Part shown: positions 15,248 through 22,976 of the stretch, in pieces
Layout: each line of letters opens with the position of its first letter
Position numbering within the stretch: position 1 is the stretch's first letter
Assembly: GCA_024226315.1 (NCBI GenBank)
Contig: JAAELT010000366.1
Coordinates: forward strand, 1-64,000
Reading direction: 5' to 3'
Length of the DNA stretch: 64,000 bases
Source of the DNA: a bacterium
Lineage (GTDB): Bacteria > Acidobacteriota > Thermoanaerobaculia > Multivoradales > J023
Translations under genes and position numbers: made by a program
The notes under the pieces: model-generated
What the model was told of the DNA's origin: nothing
Database searches by the model: none
What the model saw: only the letters and a program-made list of their open reading frames with translations

Positions 15248-15516
15248 GAGGCCACCTCGCGAGCGACAACACCGCCTGGGCCTGGGTGACGCTCGTTCCT
15301 AGGCCCCAAATCTACCCGCGCAGCGTGCTTTCCAGCACGTCGCAGCAGGCGTGCCGCCTGGCCGCCGTGGACCGCGATGTGGAAGACGTTCGCGCCTTCG
15401 GGGTCGCCGAGATTCATGCGCCGGCAGATCTCCGCCGCATGGCGGGCATGGTCCTCGATAGAAGCGCCGCTCTCGAGCTCGACGTCGATCGAGAAGAAGA
15501 CGGTGTAGGTGCTCAT
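15244..15516 (-). CDS. Hypothetical protein coupled to the Cys-rich protein
   Basis: A 90-residue protein, N-terminus MSTYTVFFSIDVELESGASI, followed by a helical middle (EDHARHAAEICRRM) and an alpha/beta-looking segment (ANVFHIAVHGG). AGAGGAG lies 11 bases before ATG 15516. It overlaps the next gene by ATGA. No family recognised; both small proteins form one cargo cassette between repeat copies. Confidence 0.6.
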   Translation of the reverse strand: MSTYTVFFSIDVELESGASIEDHARHAAEICRRMNLGDPEGANVFHIAVHGGQAARLLRRAGKHAARVDLGPRNERHPGPGGVVAREVAS

Positions 15517-15544
15517 CGGTCTCTGAAGCTCCTCTAATCTGGGT

Positions 15545-15775
15545 TCCTCTCCTCATCCGAGGGATCCGCAGGATCCCTTCATCCAACCGCCTCTCCGCTC
15601 CTCTGGCGACGCTTACCGTTCGGCGCTCGTCGATCGCCGCCGGCGTCCCACCTGGCTCGCGCTCGTGCGCGTGAGGGAGCGCAGCGGAATCCCCGCAGGC
15701 CGCGTAGCGGCCGAGGAGATGCAGCGGAGAGCCCGACCCCCGAAGGGGGGCACGCCCAAATGTCTTCATTCCGCG
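15545..15775 (+). repeat. Dispersed structured repeat, copy C
   Basis: Full-length copy. The palindrome is at 15561-15577, the second hairpin reads GGCCGC-GTA-GCGGCC, and the last hairpin is CCCCC-GAA-GGGGG, which keeps pairing although its bases differ from copy A. It ends ACGCCCAAATGTC. Confidence 0.8.
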
Positions 15776-15784
15776 TGTCGCGTC

Positions 15785-15855
15785 CTGACGACCACCACCA
15801 CCTCGCGCTCATCGATCACCGCCGACGTCCCCATCCGTCCCGCACCGCGGCGACA
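15785..15855 (+). repeat. Dispersed repeat, partial copy D
   Basis: Directly after copy C, the segment CGACCACCACCACCTCGCGC followed by TCATCGATCACCGCCGACGT matches the central part of copy A, without palindrome or terminal hairpin. It looks like a truncated tandem copy. Confidence 0.55.
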
Positions 15856-15893
15856 CTTCAGCAAAGCGTAGTAAGTGGTAGCTTTGCCTTCGA

Positions 15894-16652
15894 GTGATGG
15901 ACATCAGTACTTGGCGACGAGAGCATCGCGGACCTTTCCGCTCCCACCAGCTGGGCGACGGGGAGGGCTACGAGCTCACCAACGGCCATCCCGTGCCGTG
16001 CCTTCCCCCCACCCCCTTCAAAGCCGGACTTCGGCTTTCAGTGGCTCAGATGCTCGGCGCCGATCCTGCTGTCGAGTGGGCCGCGACAGGATTGGGTTTC
16101 TCGCCGGATCCAATGACGCTGCGCGCACCTGACATCATGGTCTGGATCCGCGCCCAAAGTCCCGGCGCGCCCGAGCCGCCGGCTCTCTCGAAAAAAGACC
16201 GTCTGCGGATCTCGACGGCCTTGCTCCTGAACACGGATCCGGCGGTGGAGTGGGCCGGCACAGCCGCGGAGCTCACCGCTGGCCCGAGAGCTCTCACGCA
16301 GGATGACTCGGGCAAACCGGACTGGATTACCCAACCGCCGCTGATGGCTGTCGAGTTGGTTGAGGAGGGTCGTGACGAAGGCGATCTCGAACAGAAGATC
16401 CACGAACTGATCGAGGGTGGCGTCCGCGCCCTGTGGGTGGCGCGTTACGCTGGGCCGCGCCGGGTGGAGGTTCACGCTCCAGGCCAATCGCCCCGCAGCG
16501 TGGCCGTCGAGCGAAACTTGACCGCCTCGGGGATCCTCAGTTGCCCCATTCCGGCGCTGGCCTTCTTCGACCGCAACGTAGCTCTCGAGCAGGTTCTTCG
16601 CCGTGAGCTCGAGATTCGTGGTGAAGGCGACAGCCGAGCAGTCGACGCTTGA
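15894..16652 (+). CDS. Uma2-family (PD-(D/E)XK) putative endonuclease
   Basis: A 252-residue protein; start GTG 15894 or the adjacent ATG 15897. The segments GYELTNGHPVPCLPP, LRAPDIMVWIR, PPLMAVELVEEGRDEGDLEQ and LWVARYAGPRRVEVHAPG match the Uma2/DUF820 pattern, with PD and ExxE-type residues of the nuclease core. Uma2 proteins are numerous and mostly uncharacterised. An unusual feature is two copies of a segment around DPAVEWA (residues ~54 and ~116), suggesting an internal duplication that enlarged the domain. It stands alone between repeat C/D and the toxin-antitoxin genes. Confidence 0.7.
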   Translation: MMDISTWRREHRGPFRSHQLGDGEGYELTNGHPVPCLPPTPFKAGLRLSVAQMLGADPAVEWAATGLGFSPDPMTLRAPDIMVWIRAQSPGAPEPPALSKKDRLRISTALLLNTDPAVEWAGTAAELTAGPRALTQDDSGKPDWITQPPLMAVELVEEGRDEGDLEQKIHELIEGGVRALWVARYAGPRRVEVHAPGQSPRSVAVERNLTASGILSCPIPALAFFDRNVALEQVLRRELEIRGEGDSRAVDA

Positions 16653-16776
16653 GGAGGTTCATTCTCCGACCGGTCTCGTGACCACGACCACCAGGCCCTC
16701 GTCAACAGAGAAGGGCATCGAGCGCCGCAGGAGCGGCCAGCTCGGTGAGGCCGCTCCCGGCGTCAAGGCGAGGTGA

Positions 16777-17028
16777 TCACGCAGCTCCCGCGTGGGCGCG
16801 GCTCAGCTTGGCATGAAGCGCATCAGGAGCCAGGTCGGCGCCGTTGGGCCAGCAGATCGCGCCGAACTCGTCGATCGCCACCTGGGAGAACAGATCCTCG
16901 TCCTTCAAAGGCTCGAAGACCGGACCGAAGAGGCGATCCTCGAGATTGACCTCGCCGCGGACGCCGCCTGAAAACTCGACCCGGAGGCTGTAGTGGGGAA
17001 GCGGCTCGACTCGGGTGGCCCTGGCCAT
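16777..17028 (-). CDS. DUF2442-domain protein
   Basis: An 83-residue protein from ATG 17028. The pattern RVEPLPHYSLRVEFSGGVRG, EVNLEDRLFGPVFEPLKD, FSQVAIDEFGAICWPNG and ADLAPDAL covers the complete DUF2442 fold. Such proteins are often the small partner in toxin-antitoxin-like pairs. It follows the PIN/antitoxin genes by 10 bp and so is probably the third gene of that operon. Confidence 0.8.
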   Translation of the reverse strand: MARATRVEPLPHYSLRVEFSGGVRGEVNLEDRLFGPVFEPLKDEDLFSQVAIDEFGAICWPNGADLAPDALHAKLSRAHAGAA

Positions 17029-17038
17029 TCGCGTGCGA

Positions 17039-17275
17039 TCAGAGGCGATCCCGCTCCTCGGGCTCCACATCTGGCGCCTTCGCCAAGACGGCTAGGAGCT
17101 TCTCGCGGCTGCCGCGCTCGGCCCGTTCCTGAAGGTAGTCGACGGTCTTGAGCGTGGCGACCTTCTCGGCAACGGCCGTCGCAATGAACTGGTCCATCGA
17201 GACGCCCTCCTGGGTGGCGACGGCGGCCGCCTGCTCGCGGAGTGACTCGGAAAGATGGACGCTTACTTTGCTCAT
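17039..17275 (-). CDS. Antitoxin-like protein (RHH-type N-terminus)
   Basis: A 78-residue protein from ATG 17275. The N-terminal SKVSVHLSESLREQAAAVAT, then QEGVSMDQFIATAVAEKVA, is a ribbon-helix-helix/HicB-C-terminal-like DNA-binding segment. The acidic, flexible C-terminus (KAPDVEPEERDRL) would suit neutralisation of the PIN toxin. ATGA overlap with the upstream PIN gene supports a toxin-antitoxin pair, here with the toxin gene first. Confidence 0.78.
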   Translation of the reverse strand: MSKVSVHLSESLREQAAAVATQEGVSMDQFIATAVAEKVATLKTVDYLQERAERGSREKLLAVLAKAPDVEPEERDRL

Positions 17276-17706
17276 GGGATGACTCCTATCTCTTGGAGGA
17301 GCTTCTTGGGTGTGACGACGGCGATTCCGAACTTCTCCGATCCTCCGAAGTCTTTCCGATTGTACGTCACGATGTGGCTGCACTGCGCCTTGACGGCCAA
17401 TTCCAGGATGAGCTCGTCCTTGGGATCCCGGAGGTACGGTCGCCAGAGGAAGAAGATCTCGTGTTGTGAGGCGAGAGCGCACAGAGCGTCGACCAAGTCA
17501 CCCACGTCCTCAGGAGTCAGACCGATTTGCTCGTGCTGCCGCAGTAGGACATCTTCGTACTCGAGCACGAGGGGGACCGAGATGTGGACCTCGAAGAGGC
17601 CCGTGCCGGCGAGGGAAACGAGCTTCGATGCAGCGCCGCGCTGGGAGCGCTGCGCCGAGACGAAAACGTTGGTGTCTATGACGATCTGAGGTGGTGAATT
17701 TGGCAT
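17272..17706 (-). CDS. PIN-domain toxin (COG1569-type)
   Basis: A 144-residue protein. Acidic residues of a PIN nuclease are visible: IVIDTNVFVSA (first Asp), LVLEYEDVL (Glu), DPKDELILELAV (Asp/Glu) and TYNRKDFGG (last Asp). This matches the 'putative toxin component, PIN family' group, presumed to cut RNA. It is followed directly by the antitoxin gene. The complete set of acidic residues suggests it is active. Confidence 0.85.
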   Translation of the reverse strand: MPNSPPQIVIDTNVFVSAQRSQRGAASKLVSLAGTGLFEVHISVPLVLEYEDVLLRQHEQIGLTPEDVGDLVDALCALASQHEIFFLWRPYLRDPKDELILELAVKAQCSHIVTYNRKDFGGSEKFGIAVVTPKKLLQEIGVIP

Positions 17707-17764
17707 CGGCCTTCCGTCGCCGAGCAGTGTAGCTCAGGATCTGCCTGAGCTCTGAGTGTCCCCG

Positions 17765-17990
17765 TTCGAGATCCAAGGGATCCGCAGGATCCCTTCACAT
17801 CGACCGGTCTCCACTCCTCCGGCGACCACCGCCACCTGGCGCTCGTCGATCACCGCCGGGCGTCCTCGCCCCGCCCGGCGCTCGCCTAGCGTCAGGGATC
17901 AAAGCGGAACACCCGCAGGGAACGTAGCGAGCGAGGAGATGAAGCGGCGAGCCCGACCCCGCGCCAGCGGGGGACGCCCAGAGATTCCGC
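17765..17990 (+). repeat. Dispersed structured repeat, copy E
   Basis: Full-length copy with the palindrome at 17777-17793 and final hairpin CCCCGC-GCCA-GCGGGG. Its 3' half belongs to a variant (GGGATCAAAGCGGAACACCC, then GTAGCGAGCGAGGAGATG) shared with copy F. It fills most of the 325-bp gap between the PIN operon and the 98-residue gene; I see nothing else there. Confidence 0.8.
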
Positions 17991-18031
17991 CTCCTCCCCG
18001 CCGCCCAAGCCCTCCAACCAGGAGAGCAAAG

Positions 18032-18328
18032 CTAGTTGACGTCGAGCGGTTCCACCGTTCCGTCGCTCCGTAGCAAGAAGTTTCCTGACCGCCCTTTGAC
18101 CTCGATCTCCGGTAAGCAGTTGCAGACTCCCGTCTCGGCCATGAGAGCGCACCATTCAGGGTGCCAGGACATCACGACCGTGATTTCCTCATCCTTGAGT
18201 AGCTCAGAGTCGATCGCGTCCAACAGAAGCCACTTGTCGTGTCCGATGCGTCGCCTGCACTCCTCATCACTCGGCGCCTCGACCTCGCCCTGCCACCTCG
18301 GATCCAGCTCCCACGGCCAGCGCTTCAT
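18032..18328 (-). CDS. Unknown 98-residue protein, last gene of the transfer operon
   Basis: Start ATG 18328 has AAGGAG upstream and overlaps the stop of the preceding gene (ATGA). The sequence is acidic with Trp/Cys-rich patches (MKRWPWELDPRWQGEVE, SWHPEWCALMAETGVCNCLP) and ends in a small beta-type segment (GNFLLRSDGTVEPLDVN). No family recognised. Tight coupling to a putative secreted protein makes an immunity or chaperone role conceivable, but nothing in the sequence proves it. Confidence 0.65.
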   Translation of the reverse strand: MKRWPWELDPRWQGEVEAPSDEECRRRIGHDKWLLLDAIDSELLKDEEITVVMSWHPEWCALMAETGVCNCLPEIEVKGRSGNFLLRSDGTVEPLDVN

Positions 18329-19659
18329 ACCGCCACACTCCTTCCCGCCGACTCTACCAGCCTGCGCGCCACCGCCACCGCTGCCAGAGCCCCCTGCATC
18401 TGCGGAGGCGTCAAACGCCGCAGAATATGCCCAGGCGCATACTGAAACAGAGCCGCCACCCGCTGAGCCTCCGCCCGCACCGCCGACTTCGCCAGCGCCC
18501 GGGCATCGAGCCCGGCAAACTTCCCCGCCGCCGCCCGCAACGGCTCGAGGAACCGCTGCTCCGCGTCCCTGAGCTCCTCGACCATCTTCCTCCGGCCCGG
18601 CTGCAGCAGCGGCCGTACCTCGTCCAACCCGAGACCCTCCATGTGCCGCCCGAGATCCGCGAGAAGCCTCTCCCGGCTCGGATACGCCGCCTGCAGCTCG
18701 CGATTGCGAGCCTGCAGCCGTTGGAGCCGGCGCGCCCCCTCGAGCTCGCCGAGGATGCTCTCCCGCCGATCGAGCGCGGTCGAAGCAAGACCTGAGTTGT
18801 GCCAGGCCAGATCGAGCGCCCGCTTGCGCTGCGGCGTATTCCCGAGCCAAGGCAGGCGCCGCCCCCGCAGCTCGCCGAAGGCAGCGGGACCCTCGCCGAA
18901 ACGCTCGATCGTCGCCCGCCTCCCTTGCCGACGGATGCTCGCCTCGAACGCCTCGATCGCAGACCCCGGATCGCGGTAGATCCGATGGATCGACTCGTAG
19001 AGCTCGGCCCGCACCTCCGGGATCTTCTCGAGCCTCGCCTGCAGCTCGTAGACGTTGCCGCCGAATGCCATGTGTTGTCGCAGCCCGACCAGACGGCGAC
19101 CTTCAGCATCGAGCTGGTCGAGGCGGCGCACCGCGGCGAGATCCTGGCCGAATCGCTGCAACTGAGTTGGCCGCGGACCCGTGGCGCGCGTAGCGAGACG
19201 CCGGGCGATCTCTGGCAACCGTCGCTCGATCTGATCGAGTTCTGGCGTGGGAGCCGTGAAGAAGTCCTTGCGGGCCGAGAGCTGCCGCCGGGCAATCGGC
19301 ATCGCGCTGTCGATGGCCGCCCTGGGATCTGGAGGCTCGAGCTCACGAGCGAGATCGAGGATCCTGCGCTCGAGGTGCCGCTCCCGGACGCGGACTGGCT
19401 CCGGGGAGTCGGTGAGCTCGAGAGGAAGCTGCGCACGACGGAGCAGCCGCTCGCCGAGCTCGTTCAGGGTCAGATCGCTCCTCGCGGCGAGGATCGCGGC
19501 CTCGGGTGAGTCGGGCCGCAGACGCTCGGCAGTCCTCTGGATCCGCGTCTCGAGTGCCTGAAGCTGTTCCAGGTTCCCGGTGTGCCACTCGTGAAGATAG
19601 CTCTGCTCCAGCAGATCGGTCCGCAGCTGCGCTTCGAGCTCGCTTCGGTCCGCACTCAT
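18325..19659 (-). CDS. BID-like-module protein 1 (candidate T4SS substrate)
   Basis: A 444-residue, largely helical protein with no signal peptide or TM segment. The C-terminal ~270 residues match the relaxase C-terminus of this element: IYRDPGSAIEAFEAS, FGELRGRRLPWLGN, RERLLADLGRHMEGLGL, RFLEPLRAAAGKF and HILRRLTPPQMQGAL. The IY-x-DP-x-A ... FGxLxG pattern is that of BID domains, which mark relaxases and effectors for export by type IV secretion. The N-terminal ~180 residues have no recognisable enzyme motif. It is the third of three tandem paralogues, with gaps of only ~10 bp, in the trb operon. Translocation is inferred. Confidence 0.7.
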   Translation of the reverse strand: MSADRSELEAQLRTDLLEQSYLHEWHTGNLEQLQALETRIQRTAERLRPDSPEAAILAARSDLTLNELGERLLRRAQLPLELTDSPEPVRVRERHLERRILDLARELEPPDPRAAIDSAMPIARRQLSARKDFFTAPTPELDQIERRLPEIARRLATRATGPRPTQLQRFGQDLAAVRRLDQLDAEGRRLVGLRQHMAFGGNVYELQARLEKIPEVRAELYESIHRIYRDPGSAIEAFEASIRRQGRRATIERFGEGPAAFGELRGRRLPWLGNTPQRKRALDLAWHNSGLASTALDRRESILGELEGARRLQRLQARNRELQAAYPSRERLLADLGRHMEGLGLDEVRPLLQPGRRKMVEELRDAEQRFLEPLRAAAGKFAGLDARALAKSAVRAEAQRVAALFQYAPGHILRRLTPPQMQGALAAVAVARRLVESAGRSVAV

Positions 19660-19669
19660 TCACCTGACC

Positions 19670-21034
19670 TCACACCGCCGCACTCCTCGCTACCGACGCC
19701 ACGGCCCTGCGCGCCACCGCCACCGCCGCCAGAGCCCCCTGCATCTGAGGTGGAGTCAGACGCCGCAGGATATGCCGCGGCGCGTACGCAGCAGCCGTCC
19801 AACTCCTTCCTGCCGAATCAGGCTGAAACAGCGCCGCGACTCTCTGAGCCTCAGCCCGAACCGCCGGCTCCACCAGCCCCCGGGCATCGAGCTCGGTAAA
19901 CTTCCCCGCAGCCGCCCGCAACGGCTCGAGAAACCGCCGCTCGGCCTGCCGCAGCTCCCCAACAAGCTTCGCTTGGCCCGGCTGCAGCAGCGGCCGCACC
20001 TCGTCCATCCCGAGACCTTCCATATGACGCCCGAGATCCGCGAGAAGCCTCTCGCGACTCGGAAACGCCGCCTGAAGCTTGCGATTTCGAGATTGCCGCC
20101 GCTGGAGCCGGCGTGCCGCCGCCAGCTCGGCGTTCATACCCTCCCGGCGCGTGAGCGCCTTCGAAGCGAAGCCCCAGTTGTGCCAGACCAGATCGAGAGC
20201 CCGCTTGCGCTGCGGCGTATTCCCGAGCCAGCCCAGGTGCCGCCCCCGCAGCTCGCCGAAGGCCCCGGGATTCCCGCCGAAACGCTCGATCGTCGCCCGC
20301 CTCCCCTGCCGACGGATGCTCGCCTCGAACGCCTCGATCGCAGACCCCGGATCGCGGTAGATCTCATGGACCGACTCGTAGAGCTCGGCCCGCACCTCCG
20401 GGATCTTCTCGAGCCTCGCCTGCAGCTCGTAGACGTTGCCAGCGGCGACCAGGTGCTGGCGCAGCTCCACGAGCCGGCGACCCTTGATGTCGAGAAGCTG
20501 GAGGCGACGGAGATCCGAGAGCACCTCGCGGACACGCTCGCGGCGATCCGGCCGTGGCTCGCGGGCGAGACGCCCGAGGCTGGGCGCGATCTCGTCGAGG
20601 CGCTGTGAGACCTCATCGAGGTGCGGAGCCGGTCCGGCAAAGCGCGACCGCTGATCCTCGATATGCCGGTCGGCAACAGGCCTTGCCTCAGCTACAGCCA
20701 ACCACGGATCTGAAGGCTGGAGCTCGCGCGCGAGATCGAGGATCCTGTTCTCGAGATGCCGCACCTGCACCTGCACTACCTCCGGCGCGCGAGCAGCATC
20801 CAACGGAAACTCCGTACGCCTGAGAAGACGCACGGCGAGCTCGTCCAGGCTCAGCTCGCGCCGCGCGGCACGGATCGCAACCTCCGGCGCATCGGGCCGC
20901 AACCGCCTGGCCGTCTCCTGGATCCGCGCCTCGAGCTCCTGGAGCCGCTCGACGTTCGCGGAGACCGACAGCCTGTCCTGGCTCGCGAGATCCCTCAGCA
21001 GCTCGATCTCGCGCCGAGCATCGCTGAATCCCAC
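19670..21034 (-). CDS. BID-like-module protein 2
   Basis: About 454 residues from GTG 21034; an alternative TTG at 21067 lies inside repeat copy F. It is nearly identical to protein 1 over ELQARLEKIPEVRAELYES, IEAFEASIRRQGRRATIERF, NTPQRKRALDL and HMEGLGMDEVRPLLQPG, but the N-terminal 180 residues are diverged. A ten-residue insertion (FQPDSAGRSWTAAAYAPRH) precedes the ILRRLTPPQMQGAL tail. High identity in the C-terminal module with a variable N-terminus is the pattern expected of substrates that share a secretion signal. Confidence 0.68.
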   Translation of the reverse strand: MGFSDARREIELLRDLASQDRLSVSANVERLQELEARIQETARRLRPDAPEVAIRAARRELSLDELAVRLLRRTEFPLDAARAPEVVQVQVRHLENRILDLARELQPSDPWLAVAEARPVADRHIEDQRSRFAGPAPHLDEVSQRLDEIAPSLGRLAREPRPDRRERVREVLSDLRRLQLLDIKGRRLVELRQHLVAAGNVYELQARLEKIPEVRAELYESVHEIYRDPGSAIEAFEASIRRQGRRATIERFGGNPGAFGELRGRHLGWLGNTPQRKRALDLVWHNWGFASKALTRREGMNAELAAARRLQRRQSRNRKLQAAFPSRERLLADLGRHMEGLGMDEVRPLLQPGQAKLVGELRQAERRFLEPLRAAAGKFTELDARGLVEPAVRAEAQRVAALFQPDSAGRSWTAAAYAPRHILRRLTPPQMQGALAAVAVARRAVASVARSAAV

Positions 21035-21160
21035 GCCGCCCCGCGCTCGGGAAGCGTCAGGGATCAAAGCGGAACCCCCGCAGGGAGCGTAGCGAGCGAG
21101 GAGATGTAGCGGCGAGCCCGACCCCGCGCCAGCGGGGTGACGCCCAAGTCTTCCGAATTC
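21030..21160 (+). repeat. Dispersed structured repeat, copy F (3' half)
   Basis: It contains GGGATCAAAGCGGAACCCCC, GTAGCGAGCGAGGAGATGTA, the hairpin CCCCGC-GCCA-GCGGGG and the end GACGCCCAAGTC. The left half with the palindrome is absent. It lies between the second and third BID-like genes and touches the start of the former. Confidence 0.75.
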
Positions 21161-21192
21161 CGCTCTGCCTCTTCATCCCCGTTCTCCCGCTC

Positions 21193-22545
21193 TCAGCCGC
21201 CGCTCACCCTCAGGCTCTTAGAGACCATCCTCTTGCCCACCCTCACAGCAGCCACGACCACCCCCAACTGCGGAGCACTCATCCGTCTCAAGATATGCCC
21301 CGGAGCGCTCTTGAAATGCAGCCTGGCAATCTGAGACGCCATCTCAGACACAGAACCCTTCCCAGGGCCGACCTGCCTCGCCACCTCGAGCAAGGGCCCG
21401 AGCACCTGCTGCTCTTGCGCCCGCAGATCCCGCACCATCTTGATCTCCCGATTCCCCAAAGTGACCCACAGATCATGCATCTCGAGCCCCTCCATCTCCT
21501 GCCCGAGCCGAACCAGAAGCGTTTCCCTGCTCGGAAACGCCTCGCGCAGCTCGCGGCCCTCAGCCATCCTCTCCATGTACTCCCGCGCCGAGGACAAGTC
21601 AGACCCGAACTCCGCCCGCCGCGCCCACTCGCCCCGCAGCACCTCCGCCTTGCTGCGAGCAAAGAGCCGCGCCCGCTGCCGATCACCCGTCTCCCACCCC
21701 AGGACACTACGCCCCCGCAGCTCACCGAACGACTCCGGGTGCGTCTCGATCAACTCAGCCGCCACCAGGTCCCCCTCCTCGAGCACGTACCCCTCCATCG
21801 CCTCGAGAGCCTCCTGAGGCTGACTGAAGATCTGCTCGACGTTCTCCTTCAAGACCTGCTTCGCGGTCCGCACCCGCTCGAGCTGGCCCCGCAGCTCATA
21901 GACGTTGCCTCCGAAGAGCAGCTCGGCCTTCCCTTCAGCACTGAGGCGCGCCTGTTGCTCGAGCTGCTCGATCCGGCCCAAATCCCTTACCAGCCGAACC
22001 ACTCGCTGCACCTGCGTCGGCCGTGGTCCCCGAAACCGACTCTCCACCCGCCCGGCCAGGCGAGGAAGCCGCTCCCTGACCTCAGGCGACACCTCGAGCG
22101 TGGGCCGCAAGTCATGCCGCCTCAGCCCCCGTCCCTCAGCGCGCAGCACCACATCTTCAGAAGCGCTCTGCACCGGCAGCGCCGGATCCCGAGGATCCGC
22201 GACTCGTGCCAGATCCATGATCTCCGCCTCCAAGTACCTCGCCCGCGTCATCGCCGCCTCGCCGCTGTAGTCCGGATCCACCGGAAACCGCGCCCGCTCC
22301 ACCAGCTTCGGCCCGATCCGATCAAACGCCACCCGAGCCTCGGCTTCGGCGATCGCCTCCTCAGGAGCCCGCGCCAGCTGGGACGCCATCTCCCGAATCT
22401 CCACCTCGAGCTCCGCGACCGCCTCGACGTCGACCACCTCATGATGGGCGTATTCCCGCCGCGCAACCGCCGTCTCGAGCCTGCGCTCCAGCCGATACCT
22501 TTCAATCGGCTCGAGGTTCGCTGCTTCCCGTTCGATCCAGGGCAC
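21193..22545 (-). CDS. BID-like-module protein 3
   Basis: A 450-residue protein from GTG 22545 (GAGG just upstream), 11 bp after the SSB stop. It is the most diverged paralogue but keeps the module: RPTQVQRVVRLVRDLGRI, FGGNVYELRGQLERV, IFSQPQEALEAMEG, PESFGELRGRSVLG, FPSRETLLVRLGQEMEGLEM and HILRRMSAPQLG. The N-terminus is helical, acidic and free of known catalytic motifs. Being first of the three, it may be the ancestral copy from which the others were duplicated. Confidence 0.68.
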   Translation of the reverse strand: MPWIEREAANLEPIERYRLERRLETAVARREYAHHEVVDVEAVAELEVEIREMASQLARAPEEAIAEAEARVAFDRIGPKLVERARFPVDPDYSGEAAMTRARYLEAEIMDLARVADPRDPALPVQSASEDVVLRAEGRGLRRHDLRPTLEVSPEVRERLPRLAGRVESRFRGPRPTQVQRVVRLVRDLGRIEQLEQQARLSAEGKAELLFGGNVYELRGQLERVRTAKQVLKENVEQIFSQPQEALEAMEGYVLEEGDLVAAELIETHPESFGELRGRSVLGWETGDRQRARLFARSKAEVLRGEWARRAEFGSDLSSAREYMERMAEGRELREAFPSRETLLVRLGQEMEGLEMHDLWVTLGNREIKMVRDLRAQEQQVLGPLLEVARQVGPGKGSVSEMASQIARLHFKSAPGHILRRMSAPQLGVVVAAVRVGKRMVSKSLRVSGG

Positions 22546-22556
22546 GCCTCAACCCC

Positions 22557-22976
22557 CTAGAGCGGGATGTCGTCGTCTTCCGGCTCAGGAGCGCCGTCTG
22601 AAGCCGGCGCCGCTTCCTCATCGACCTTGGCCGCCAAAGCGTGCTCGGTCGCCGACCCCAGCATCTGGAAACCCCGGCAGAAGATCTCGGTGCGATGCCG
22701 CCTCTCGCCCGTCTCCCGATCCTCCCAGGAGCGAGTCTGGATCCGCCCCTCGACATAGACCTGCCGGCCGCGCCTCAAGTACTGCCGCGCAACCTCCGCC
22801 TGGCGCCCGAAACACACCACGTTGTGCCACTCGGTCGCCTCCTGCCGGTTGCCGTCGCGGCCCCGCCACCGGTGATGGGTGGCCAGCGAGAAGCTCGCCA
22901 CCGGCGTGCCGGTGCTCGTCGAACGCAGCACCGGGTCGCTCCCGAGATTGCCGACCAGAATCGCCTTGTTGATCAT
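22557..22976 (-). CDS. ssb: Single-stranded DNA-binding protein
   Basis: A 139-residue OB-fold SSB. The canonical start INKAILVGNLGSDPVLRSTS follows AAGGAG. Other SSB hallmarks are FSLATHHRWRGRDG, EATEWHNVVCFGRQAEVARQ, YLRRGRQVYVEGRIQTRSWE and the acidic tip EDDDIPL, which recruits partner proteins. It would coat the incoming transfer strand in the recipient. Position: between the surface-protein gene and the BID-like genes in the transfer operon. The reading frame stays open for 84 codons upstream, see separate entry. Confidence 0.9.
   Translation of the reverse strand: MINKAILVGNLGSDPVLRSTSTGTPVASFSLATHHRWRGRDGNRQEATEWHNVVCFGRQAEVARQYLRRGRQVYVEGRIQTRSWEDRETGERRHRTEIFCRGFQMLGSATEHALAAKVDEEAAPASDGAPEPEDDDIPL

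Noticed and set aside
13459..21160. Dispersed repeats as insertion sequences or integron attC sites
   Set aside because: No transposase, no terminal inverted repeats with target duplication seen, and no attC-type core sites; the palindrome is internal.
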